DNA from: Magicicada septendecula
Taxonomy: Eukaryota; Arthropoda; Insecta; Hemiptera; Cicadidae
Length of the DNA stretch: 64,000 nucleotides
NCBI GenBank assembly: GCA_034769895.1
Contig: CM068373.1
Span: 22,882,620 to 22,946,619 of the forward strand
Direction: 5' to 3'
Shown: piece after piece, positions 32,497-42,844 of the stretch
How positions within the stretch are numbered: position 1 is the first letter of the stretch
Layout: every line of letters begins with the position of its first letter
Notes under the pieces: generated by a model
The model's input: only the letters and a program-made list of their open reading frames with translations
Told to the model about the DNA's origin: nothing
Databases searched by the model: none
Translations under genes and position numbers: made by a program

Positions 32497-32854
32497 ATCT
32501 TCATCGCCACGCCATCGGAAGCACTTCATCTCCTCTCCTCTCTCGGACGACATCGAGACGGAGTCAGCCGGAAGGAACAGCCGAAGAATAGAACCGCCGC
32601 CGTCCTTGCGTCTTCGCACTCCCGTTCCGCGCCAATGATGGACGTCGCTGGGCCGGCAGCCGACACTACAACCGATGCAGAAAGAAGAGGAGGACAGCAG
32701 TACGCCACGATCAGCGGGCGCAGCCGCCGAACATCTCAGCGCGGCACTACCAACATCAGCTTTCTCGCCACCAGGTCCTTTTTAGGGCCACCAAAATAAC
32801 TAGAGTGTACGATTGGCGCCATTTGTTATGCGGCAAGCCTTTTGTCCGGTGACA
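32497..32854 (+). mobile_element. solo LTR, family 2, 3' part
   Basis: The LTR resumes at TCTTCATCGCCACGCC and runs to its end CCGGTGACA at 32854. It matches the complement of 40491-40860. It is followed by ATCT, the second copy of the 4-bp target repeat. The LTR contains GGAAGGAACAGCCGAAG and CTAGAGTGTACGATTGG stretches that are identical in the array copies. Confidence 0.85.
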
Positions 32855-33485
32855 ATCTACAAACAAGTTCACAAGCTGCAGCCTTAATATAAACCAAAGG
32901 CCAGTTGAACGTGTAAGCCAATTTACATATCTTGGTACTATAGTCAGTTAACAATGGGGCCACTCTCAAGAAATAAAGAGCACAATTGAAAAGGCAAGAT
33001 CAATGTACACTAGAATGAGCAGTTTATTCTAAAGGCACGATTTAACAATATACACAAACATGAGATTTTTACGCTTATACGTATTCTCGGTCCTCTTCTA
33101 CGGTGTGGAATCTTGGATTTTGACTGAAGCTGCAACAAAAAATTTGAATCTTTCAAAATGTGGCTTTACCGTAGAATACTGAGCATTTCGTGGACAGCAC
33201 ATATAATTAACGTTTAAGTTCTTAGAAAGGTTAACAGAGAAATGGAAGTTATTAACACAGTGAAGGCAAGACAGCTTAAGTATCTAGGACATCACATGAC
33301 AAATGAACAGAGATTTTACTTATTGCAGTCCGTACTACAGGTAAATGTAGTTGGAAAGAGAGAAGTTGGGCGACCGAGAATCTCATGGCTGAGAAATTTA
33401 AGGACCTGGTTTGGCATGATACAACTGACTTATTTCGTGCAGCAGTACAGAAAGTTAAAACAGTCTGAATGATAGCCAACATCCA
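32855..33485 (+). pseudogene. old LINE, 3' part of ORF2 (continues 24430-24850)
   Basis: The translation resumes the RT downstream region: VSQFTYLGTIVS, STIEKARSMYTRMSSLF, VFSVLFYGVESWILTEAATK. It then gives MWLYRR-like and VKARQLKYLGHHMTNEQRF stretches, ending with ISWLRNLRTWF before a stop near 33470. Stops and shifts are more frequent than in the sister fragment at 8268-8666. It is the lower half of the LINE interrupted at ATCT. Confidence 0.85.
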
Positions 33486-33537
33486 AAAAGGATAGGAAGT
33501 ATTAAAAGAAGAATAACTATTCAACAAAGATACACTT

Positions 33538-34420
33538 CTGCGACAATACAAGCATACGCTGTACTGTGCATTTATTAAATAAAATAAATATTTAGATTGA
33601 TTTTAGAAATATGTAATAAATAAGCAGGTGTGAGATTGAAAGCTGAGTTTGTACGCAAGAATCAACATGCACGATTACGCGATTGTCGCTGAGAGTGTGT
33701 GCGTGAGGCCTGTTCAAGCCTGAAAGTTTGCAATCTCACCCCAAATAGATGCTAAATTATAGTTTTATTTAATTATAAGCAAACCAGAAATGATATAAAA
33801 ATTGCAAAGACTTCTAAATATACATAAAAATAATACACATGTGCAGTGCGAAAACGGTGTGAATAGGACGTTCAGTACGAATTCTGTAAGATTTTAAAGA
33901 GCGTAGTAATTACACGAATTATGCGAGTCCGATGGTAATTACGTAGAATATGTGTAATTAAATCAGACAATGTTAGAACACCTAGAAATCCGCGTTAGAC
34001 ATTGCTATTGGCAGAAATGTGCGAAAATAGGAAATTGGACGATAGTGGGGGAACAGACGCCACGAACAATTTCTCACATGCAGAATTCTGTTCCGACAGA
34101 TGGGTACGATCTACAGAATCGAGGTGACAAATAACCATTTTATAATTTGTAAGTGAGAGAATAAAGACACTGAAAAGTCACTTTAAAAATTAAAAATAAA
34201 TAAAAGTTATGTAAAATGTAAATACAAATAAGATAATGTAACCTAAATTCAGTAAGAATATTTTTTGATGATGAACAATTAATTTAAAGTTAATTTAAAT
34301 TTGTGCTTGGATGATTAACAATTAATTTATTAAATGTAAATTTTTAATTAAAGCTTGTAAAGTAATCAGTGAGTAATATTACACGCAATGCATAAAGTAA
34401 CGTAGTTGGAAGTTATAGAA
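33538..34420 (+). repeat. interspersed repeat, inverted partner of 42845-44202
   Basis: This matches the complement of 42845-44202 over most of its length. Blocks include ACGCTGTACTGTGCATTTATT, TGTCGCTGAGAGTGTGT, AATTGGACGATAGTGGGGGA and ACAGAATCGAGGTGACA. Compared with the partner it lacks about 450 bp between GGTACGATC and ACAGAATCG (at about 34112). No coding potential was seen. Confidence 0.75.
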
Positions 34421-34549
34421 AAAACTAACAATTCTATTAGTCAATTTAAATTTGTGTAAATCATTAAGATGTATGCAATGCATAAAGTAATGTAATAAAA
34501 AAATATACAGTATATAGAAAATAATATGTAAAGAAAATAGATAAAAAAA

Positions 34550-34573
34550 GAATATATATATATATATATATAA
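34550..34573. repeat. (AT)n microsatellite
   Basis: A short AT run in already AT-rich sequence. Confidence 0.85.
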
Positions 34574-34689
34574 AGAAAAAATATATTTAACTAATCACGA
34601 AGAAATAATAATACATAATTTTGTTAATTTGTTGTTAATATTTTCGTATTCCGGACTGTTTTGCCGTGATCCAGTGCTGTAGATACCAG

Positions 34690-34726
34690 CAGGCGTTTCA
34701 ACCGTGCCATTGACGGCCATCATCAG
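34690..34726 (-). ncRNA. hammerhead-ribozyme-like motif, left arm of F4
   Basis: On the minus strand: CTGATGA, an extra T, GGCCGT/ACGGTT stem with a seven-base loop, GAA, then ACGCC where the palindrome is expected (worn). The six-pair stem II is kept although several bases differ from the right-arm copy. Confidence 0.35.
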
Positions 34727-34796
34727 AGCAAAAATGAGCTTCGACTAACGTAGATGTTACCGTTAGTGACCGAAGTACTGAAGCTGATCTTTTGCA

Positions 34797-34831
34797 CTGA
34801 AGAAGGCCGTCAAACTCACGGTCGAAATATT
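34797..34831 (+). ncRNA. hammerhead-ribozyme-like motif, right arm of F4
   Basis: CTGAAGA, an extra A, GGCCGT/ACGGTC stem closed by CAAACTC, GAA, then the palindrome ATAT and T. Stem I next to it is weak. The change T to C in the stem's last base relative to the left arm turns a G-U pair into G-C, so pairing is preserved. Confidence 0.4.
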
Positions 34832-34892
34832 AGCTGTTACGTACATTACTGGACCACGGTCAAACAGCCCGGAATCGAAAAATGTTAACAAC

Positions 34893-36143
34893 ATTCACTG
34901 CGGCCGTGTAAGCCTTAGAAGTTTTGTTAACTGTTTCAAACAATTATGGAAATAAAAATCTTAGTATTTTAAATGTATAACTTCCTTAGGCAAGAGACGG
35001 AAATCATTTGAAATTCACGTGACAATAAAAACTTATCAAAGTTCGACACCGTGCTCTAACGTTTACGAATGTCCTGAATTCCCTGCGGGTTGAACAATTA
35101 AATTGTTTACTTAACGGAACATCAGAGAGCAAACAGTAACAGATAATGGAACTGTTAATTGTAATAGCATTCATTGTCTATGTTGTGTTAGTTGAAATTG
35201 GTCCGTTTGCGTTACAGGCACTTTATAGCCACCGGAACAAAGACAAGCAACCCATTAGAATGCCGAATTGGGGCAGTATACATATTCAGGTGTACACCGT
35301 AAATTCACTAAGTACGGTCATATATATATTTATATATACTGCAACAATACATATATTTGCATATTTCCCCAGGGCGGTATGTTTGTAAATATTTAGCATA
35401 GAAAAATATATGATGAACCGTTTTCAACAATATTATGCAGGATAAGAATTGTCAGAAAGCGTACACCTGCCCCTCGAGTGAATACAGCGCTTGTGTGTTT
35501 GTGTGTGTGAACGCAAGCTACGACAGGCAAAGATGGGGTGATGCGTACGTCTGTAATCAGGTTTGTAACCGGATAAAAATAAACTAATTAATACGTTTGA
35601 ACCTGTGAACAAAGACTTACCACAATTATAAAAACACCATTACATTAAGGTATTTTTAACGAATATAGGGATGCAAAAGTATTGCAGACATTTGCAATAA
35701 TAAAGACGCCAAATAATTTAGTGTTAATTACTAATGTAATTAAATAGTAATTAATAAGTGTGTTATATGTGAGTGACCAGGAAAAAATTACGCAAACGAT
35801 GATATCGCTCGTGCTACGAGTATGTTTACGAAATCGCGAAAATGAACCAAAAAGTGATTTGTAATTAAAAGGACGTTTTGCACGTAGTAACAATATTGTA
35901 AGGGTACATATCTTCAACATACATTTATGAAGCAAAATGATAAGAATAAAATATTAAATGATTAACACTATGAATTGAAAGGGATGAGTCAGAGATAAAG
36001 GAATGAGTAGTTAACATAATTTAAACAAATAAAAGGTAATAATAAAAGTAACCTCTGATAAGATAAATATAGCAAGCAACGAAACAAAACTGGGAAAAAC
36101 AATAGTACAATGCGATTTAACCAAAATAACCCAATAGATATGG
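34893..36143. other. no gene recognised
   Basis: AT-rich DNA. The 80-codon frame at 35146-35388 begins with a hydrophobic stretch but has no other support; composition alone can explain it. Confidence 0.45.
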
Positions 36144-36685
36144 TAAGTGAGTAGGTAGAACAAGCTCCAACACCAGTGATAGGATATATAAAAACAAATA
36201 AAATAAGTGAGTAGGTAGATCAAGCTCCAACACCAGTGATAGAATATATAAAAACAAATAAAATAAGTGAGTAGGTAGAAAAAGCCCCAACACCAGTGAT
36301 AGGATATATAAAAACAAATAAAATAAGTGAGTAGGTAGAACAAACCCCAACACCAGTGATAGGATATATAAAAACTAATAAAGTAAGTGAGTAGGTAGAA
36401 CAAGCCCCAACACCAGTGATAGGACATATAAAAACAAATAAAATAAGTGAGTAGGTAGAACAAACCCCAACACCAGTGATAGGATATATAAAAACAAATA
36501 AAATAAGTGAGTAGGTAGAAAAATCCCCAACACCAGTGATAGGATATATAAAAACAAATAAAATAAGTGAGTAGGTAGAACAAACCCCAACATCAGTGAT
36601 AGGATATATAAAGCAAATAAAGTAAGTGAGTAGGTAGAGCAAGCCCCAACACCAGTGATAGGACATATAAAGACAAATAAAATAA
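36144..36685. repeat. 60-bp satellite, nine units
   Basis: Nine head-to-tail units of exactly 60 bp, except the last at 59. Each contains AAGTGAGTAGGTAGAACAAG and CCAACACCAGTGATAGGATA. Units differ at only a few positions. As 60 is a multiple of three and the minus strand of the unit has no stop in several frames, long open frames with a 20-residue repeating hydrophobic peptide appear there. These are a by-product of the array. Confidence 0.95.
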
Positions 36686-39600
36686 TCAAAGGTACACAAC
36701 AATACCAGAATACAAATAATACAGCAAAAAATAGTAACAAGTATTATATAGAGTATGTAAACAAAAAGTACACTACCAATAGTAATTAAGAGAAAACATT
36801 TGTTAATAGAATGTATATATTATTAATAACCCTATAGTGAGAAAGAGAAGAAAATAGAACATAAAATATAGAAAAATGATTATAAAACTGTGTTTTAAAA
36901 CCCGATCCAAGAGTGAGAAATAGGTAGGAAGTGGTAACAGGAAACAGTGAAGTGGTGGTAATATTAAAACAAACAACTTATAATTTTAAGAAAATAAGTG
37001 AATTGTGTCAAACTGTAAGAAATAGCATAGGTGTGAAGGTAAGAAAATATAAAAACATATTCTATTACCAAAAGGATGAATAGAAAGTTTATCTATATAG
37101 AATATAGAGTATTAATACAATACCCACCAAATTGTTATGTTATTAAGTAAATGAAAAGTAATTTTTTTGTTTGATGCTTAAGGGAGTGTAAATCCAGAAG
37201 GCAGAAGTTTACAATACTATGTTTGTATTTATATATATATAAGTAAGGAAGGTATAAGGAGATGAATAGTATGATCATTTTAGTTAATGTCATACAAGAT
37301 AATAATTGTGTTTAAAAGAGAAGAAATTAGTTCTATGTCATGAAAAGTATGAACATTTTAATTAATGACATACAAGATAATAATTGTATTTTACTAAGAA
37401 GGAGTTATTTTTATGTTATGAAGAGTATGAACATTTTGTGTAATGACATGCAATATAATAATTATGTTTAATGATAAGAAACGTGGCTGAACCATATACA
37501 GACCATCAAGTTATTTATATGTTATGTTTTGTTAAAAGATTTAAGTTAAATAGATATGTGAGAAATGGGAGTAGGAGTAAAACTAATAATGACGTAAAAA
37601 TAACAAACAACAAATTAATAAATATAATATAAATAGAAAGTAAAGTATCAGATAGGAAATAATTTGGTAAAAGTATAATGACATGAATAAATTGTAAAAA
37701 CAGTTCAATGTATTTCAAAAGCCAAAAAGAATGAATGCAAACAAGGAAACCATATGTGCTTAGTAAATAATGTTTAAATAGAGCAAATTAAGAAATTCTA
37801 AGATGTTATAGTTTAGGCCTATCAATGACATAGCTGTATAAGTTCAGAAAACCACTAATAAACAATTGAATACTATAATTGGATGATATTACCAAGTAAA
37901 TTATGTAATTAAAATTAGATAACCACAATAACATGTCAGAATTGTGATAAATAATATAAATGAGTGAAATATGTATTAAAATAGAATTATCAATTTTGTA
38001 CAAAACATTAGTACAGGGCCGAGATCAACCTTATGAGATGTCAAATTGATCATTGAAAGAAAATAGGAACATCTATGTTAATATTTCAAACAGTGGAAAT
38101 ATCCCCAAGGAAAAATAACATTTATAAAATATTTATTCATTTTGAACAAAAAAACCAGGATTTATAACAATAATTTCAAATGTACTTAACCAATCAGAGT
38201 CAAGCCGGTTACCATAGAAACAGAACGTTATTATAGTTTTGACCGTTAGGTAACGAGATTCCATTATTAACAATTCAGAGTATAGACGCTTTACTGATGC
38301 GGACCTTTTAAAAAGCAAATAAGTCAAAAGATCAAAAAGGAATGAAGCCAAATTGAATACCCGAAGTAAACAAGAGTTCCAGCAACTCCAGGGGGAAGAA
38401 TAAATGAAGTTACAAAATTAATAAGTAACTAAAAATTGTAATAAAAGAAACAGACGCCAACGAAGACGACAACCCTATATATGAGATTAGATGCATGCAT
38501 TAACAACAGCGAAGAAACCATTGATGATCGATAACACAAACACCGTGATTGTGTTAAGTATAAATTAAATTATAATTAATTAAAAAACTAAAACTGATCC
38601 ACTTTTCTCACAATACAAAACTCTCACTATGAACTTGGAACTCCTATTTCTTTCAAAGATTAATAAAAAATATTTATGAACACCTGAAGTAACTAGAAGA
38701 TAACCTATGTATTAAACGATAACACTGACACACACTTTTATCACCACAGAGTTGAATTTAATGTAAACCTCTTTCATATTTAATTACTACAATTGTAAGG
38801 TGGTGTACTTTATTTAAATATCTTGTTCTAAACTTTTTTTCGTACTCAAAAGAATTCATGGGCAGTTTAATTTGTATAAATAAGTAGATACGGCGACCAT
38901 CATGTCGTCAAACTAACTTCTGCTGCCACCTTGCTCTCTGCTGTGTAAAAAATTAATTTATTGCCGAGGCTAAAAGTTATTATAATAATTTCAATTGTAC
39001 AATAATTATTGAAAATTAATGAGCTACCAAGTTAAATAAACAAGTATGAATCGTTACTAACTGTCCTGTAATTATTTCAAATGTATTATGTATGTTGTGT
39101 TCTGTAGCAGTGAATAGAATTATCTGACCAAATTTTATGCTGGCAACACGTCTCCCCAGACAAGCGAAATTCGAGTTCCCGCCAGTCTGCGAGTAATTCG
39201 AACCATTCATCACAGTACAATAAACCAACTGATATTGAAACTTTTAATTGTTTTTCTAGAAAACAATTTGGCGCCTATCGGGAAGAATAAACTAGTGAGT
39301 AAGGACAGGTAAGGACTAACAGACGACAACCAGATTCGGGACGGCTTATTAGCGCGATCGCGATCATCATAATCAGCGACAGTTAAACCATACGAAAGCA
39401 AATGAATACAATATCTAACAGGTCGAAAACAGTCCTGGACGTGTCAGATTTTCGTCCAGTATAAATACCACCGGCAATTGTGGGGCGGTCTCAGAGACTC
39501 AAGATATCTTCACACAACGTCACGCTGCTGGTCTGCCGATCGATCAGGACGTCTTTACCACACACACCAAGATTTATGTAGGAACTCTGGACCATCACAA

Positions 39601-40490
39601 ACAACAACCCTTAGAGACAGAGAACACAGCATCAGCATAATCACCATCACCATATACTCAGTATTCAGGACACACACACACACACACGCAACGGTAACGT
39701 CGGCAGTACGCAGGTGATGAATAAACAATTATATTTTTTCTTTGTGAAAAGAACTCTCTAAAAACAAACTTATATATGAACAGTAAAGACTTAAAGATTT
39801 AAATATAATTACTCTAAATTAAATTTAAATAGTAGTTAAAGAAAATAATTTAATTTGACAAGAAAATTTAAAAATACTAATCTTTTGTTATATGTTAAAC
39901 TTTTGGTGTGTCAATAGAAATATATAATAGGTTGGAAGTAAATGTCATATTTTTTATTTTGTTTCTAGCAACAATTAATTTTACTCTTGAGAATGAATAT
40001 TATTTATGTTTGTAATGAGTTGCTATTATTTAAAATTTGAGTCGAAGTCAGACACACTGAAATAAAAAGGTTTACATAATTTGTTTAACATGTCTGTTTA
40101 GCTAGTAAGATTATATGGTTGTTTATTTTATATGTCATGAACAGCATAGAAGGTTAAGTTGTATTTGTGTAAACTTATAAAAGAAAATATTTTTATTTAT
40201 CTAAGATTCGAATTTTTTAATATTTGCATATTTCCTATTAATATTAGTAAATCATAGAATCATTATTTTGAAACGGTTTTAATTAATTATTACATGTCAA
40301 CAACATCTCACTCCTCTTTGAAAATTATTTAATTATTGTGCAACTACATATACTTAACGCAAAGGAAATAAAAAAAATCCTGCGCCCTGGCCTGTGTAAT
40401 ACACTTCATATTTGCGTTGAGTACATGGTAGTGTATTTGTGTGAATTTTTGAAATACTTGTAACGTTGCAATACATTTATTTATACACCT
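36686..40490. other. AT-rich region without recognised genes
   Basis: Apart from the small array at 37264-37490, nothing is supported as coding. Around 39262-39285 a TTTGGCGCCTATCGGGAAG word resembles an LTR-element primer-binding site and follows AATAAACC and GAAAACA. Downstream at 39460 there is a TATAAATACC word. These could be remnants of an LTR element but no partner copy exists in the window. Confidence 0.4.
37264..37490. repeat. decayed tandem repeat, about 79-bp unit, three copies
   Basis: AGTATGATCATTTTAGTTAA, AGTATGAACATTTTAATTAA and AGTATGAACATTTTGTGTAA begin successive units. Each is followed by ATGACATACAAGATAATAAT-like words. Units differ at many sites, so this is an old array. 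Confidence 0.7.
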
Positions 40491-41128
40491 TGTCACCGGA
40501 CAAAAGGCTTGCCGCATGACAAATGGCGCCAATCGTACACTCTAGTTATTTTGGTGGCCCTAAAAAGGACCGAGTGGCGAGAATGGTGATGTTGGTCGTG
40601 CCGCGCTGAGATGTTCGGCGGCTGCGCCCGCTGATCGTGGCGTACTGCAGTCCTCCTCTTCTTTCGGCACCTGTTGTAGAGTCGGCTGCCGGCCCAGCGA
40701 AACCCATCGCTGGCGCGGAACGGGAGTGCGAAGACGCAAGAACGGCGGCGGTTCTATTCTTCGGCTGTTCCTTCCGGCTGACTCCGCCCCAATGTCGTCC
40801 GAGAGAGGAGAGGAGATGAAGTGCGTTCGATGGCGTGGCGATGAAGAGTGCGTAAAATTTTCTGCCGGCCCGGGTTTTATTGACTAACCGGGATCGCTGA
40901 TTGGCTCGCTCCGAGCACGTTGTTTGATTGGCTCGCTGTGTCCACCGCTGGTACTGGAGAGCAGATGTTCGCATACCGCTGCCGTCACAACTTCACCGGG
41001 TCTTGAATGCTCTCCGGTAGCCAGCCTACTGCTCTTCTCCAGATGTTGTGGAGGTGTCTGTTGGGCGCCATGTTGATTGGTGTGCCGGCTGGTAGCTCGC
41101 TGGATCTTGCATCCGCAAGATGATCGTC

Positions 41129-41146
41129 GCCCCACGTTGGGCGCCA
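41129..41146 (-). promoter_or_regulatory. LTR element primer-binding site
   Basis: TGGCGCCCAACGTGGGGC on the minus strand, two bases downstream of the LTR end. It begins with TGG, the complement of a tRNA 3' CCA, as needed to prime reverse transcription. The second copy is at 41787-41804. I cannot name the tRNA. Confidence 0.7.
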
Positions 41147-41786
41147 CTTGTCACCGGACAAAAGGCTTGCCGCATGACAAATGGCGCCAATCGTACACTC
41201 TAGTTATTTTGGTGGCCCTAAAAAGGACCGAGTGGCGAGAACGGTGATGTTGGTCGTGCCGCGCTGAGATGTTCGGCGGCTGCGCCCGCTGATCGTGGCG
41301 TACTGCAGTCCTCCTCTTCTTTCGGCACCGGTTGTAGAGTCGGCTGCCGGCCCAGCGAAATCCATCGCTGGCGCGGAACGGGAGTGCGAAGACGCAAGAA
41401 CGGCGGCGGTTCTATTCTTCGGCTGTTCCTTCCGGCTGACTCCGCCCCAATGTCGTCCGAGAGAGGAGAGGAGATGAAGTGCGTTCGATGGCGTGGCGAT
41501 GAAGAGTGCGTAAAATTTTCTGCCGGCCCGGGTTTTATTGACTAACCGGGATCGCTGATTGGCTCGCTCCGAGCACGTTGTTTGATTGGCTCGCTGTGTC
41601 CACCGCTGGTACTGGAGAGCAGATGTTCGCATACCGCTGCCGTCACAACTTCACCGGGTCTTGAATGCTCTCCGGTAGCCAGCCTACTGCTCTTCTCCAG
41701 ATGTTGTGGAGGTGTCTGTTGGGCGCCATGTTGATTGGTGTGCCGGCTGGTAGCTCGCTGGATCTTGCATCCGCAAGATGATCGTC

Positions 41787-41804
41787 GCCCCACGTTGGGC
41801 GCCA
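41787..41804 (-). promoter_or_regulatory. LTR element primer-binding site, second copy
   Basis: Identical to the site at 41129-41146, in the second leader of the array. Confidence 0.7.
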
Positions 41805-42256
41805 CTTGTCACCGGACAAAAGGCTTGCCGCATGACAAATGGCGCCAATCGTACACTCTAGTTATTTTGGTGGCCCTAAAAAGGACCGAGTGGCGAGAAC
41901 GGTGATGTTGGTCGTGCCGCGCTGAGATGTTCGGCGGCTGCGCCCGCTGATCGTGGCGTACTGCAGTCCTCCTCTTCTTTCGGCACCGGTTGTAGAGTCG
42001 GCTGCCGGCCCAGCGAAATCCATCGCTGGCGCGGAACGGGAGTGCGAAGACGCAAGAACGGCGGCGGTTCTATTCTTCGGCTGTTCCTTCCGGCTGACTC
42101 CGCCCCGATGTCGTCCGAGGAGAGTTTCTGCCGGCCCGGGTTTTATTGACTAACCGGGATCGCTGATTGGCTCGCTCCGAGCACGTTGTTTGATTGGCTC
42201 GCTGTGTCCACCGCTGGTACTGGAGAGCAGATGTTCGCATACCGCTGCCGTCACAA

Positions 42257-42294
42257 CATATATATATATATATATATACATATATATGTACATA
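42257..42294. repeat. (TA)n microsatellite
   Basis: A TA run abuts the end of the LTR array, which may have inserted into it. Confidence 0.85.
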
Positions 42295-42844
42295 TGTATT
42301 ACAAGAGTACAAATTACCAATTTAAATGTATTTTAAAATGTGTAGCCCCACGCCTTTGGGAGATAATTTATATAACAATACACAAATTGCAAATTTAAAT
42401 TTAGTTGTGTTTAAGGAGCCCCACGATTTTGGAGCGCCAATTTATACAACACAACAAGTTATAACTTTAAGTACATTAATTTGTCGAGTGCCAAATTCGT
42501 ACTACAACATTACTGGTAAAGTGTACCAATTAGTGGAGTTTGGGTGTAATGGTCATAAGAGTAGTCATTGATTGAATAGTAACGAGTTTTCATAATTTTA
42601 TTCATAAACCACAAGCGTGTTTAAAAATCTCATTTACTTCGCTATAAATATTCATTATTTTTTACTAAAACGTTCAACTGTTGCAGTACATTTATCATAA
42701 AATAAATTTTATTTTGTACAGAATCTTATGTTCTACAGAATCTTATATTGTAACAAAGTTATTTTTTAATATTTATTGGTTAATCTTAAAATTCGACTGC
42801 TCAGTCTGACTGTGTGCTTTATTGCAGTTTTGTTTTATTTGTTT

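Larger units (their letters stand above)
34631..34892. mobile_element. foldback element with two hammerhead-like cores (F4)
   Basis: Arms of about 100 bp are inverted: the left starts GTTGTTAATATTTTCG and the right ends CGAAAAATGTTAACAAC. They are noticeably diverged (GGACTGTTTTGCCGTGATCC against GGGCTGTTTGACCGTGGTCC). Each arm carries its own copy of the core motif, pointing inward in opposite directions. A smaller palindrome around ACGTAGATGTTACCGT forms the tip. Confidence 0.65.
40491..42255 (-). mobile_element. family-2 LTR array: LTR-leader-LTR-leader-LTR
   Basis: The period is exactly 658 bp: LTRs at 40491-40989, 41149-41647 and 41807-42255, with identical 159-bp internal segments at 40990-41148 and 41648-41806. 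On + each LTR starts TGTCACCGG and ends CCGTCACA. Read on the minus strand, two bases after each LTR end comes TGGCGCCCAACGTGGGGC, a primer-binding site. The leader then has an ATG opening a 28-codon frame that closes inside the next LTR (TTGTGACGG). The third LTR lacks about 50 bp near 42118. The 658-bp units differ by only a few bases. This is either a miniature LTR element amplified by recombination, or two internally deleted elements sharing LTRs. A split solo copy lies at 24851-32854. Confidence 0.8.

Noticed and set aside
36011..36740. Long minus-strand frames (up to 190 codons) encoding repeated hydrophobic peptides
   Set aside because: They come from the 60-bp array, occur in several frames at once, and show no start context or unique domain.
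40546..42153. Repeated 142- and 87-codon frames on the minus strand and 60-codon frames on +
   Set aside because: They fall in the family-2 LTR and leader and simply recur with the 658-bp period. None resembles Gag or Pol.
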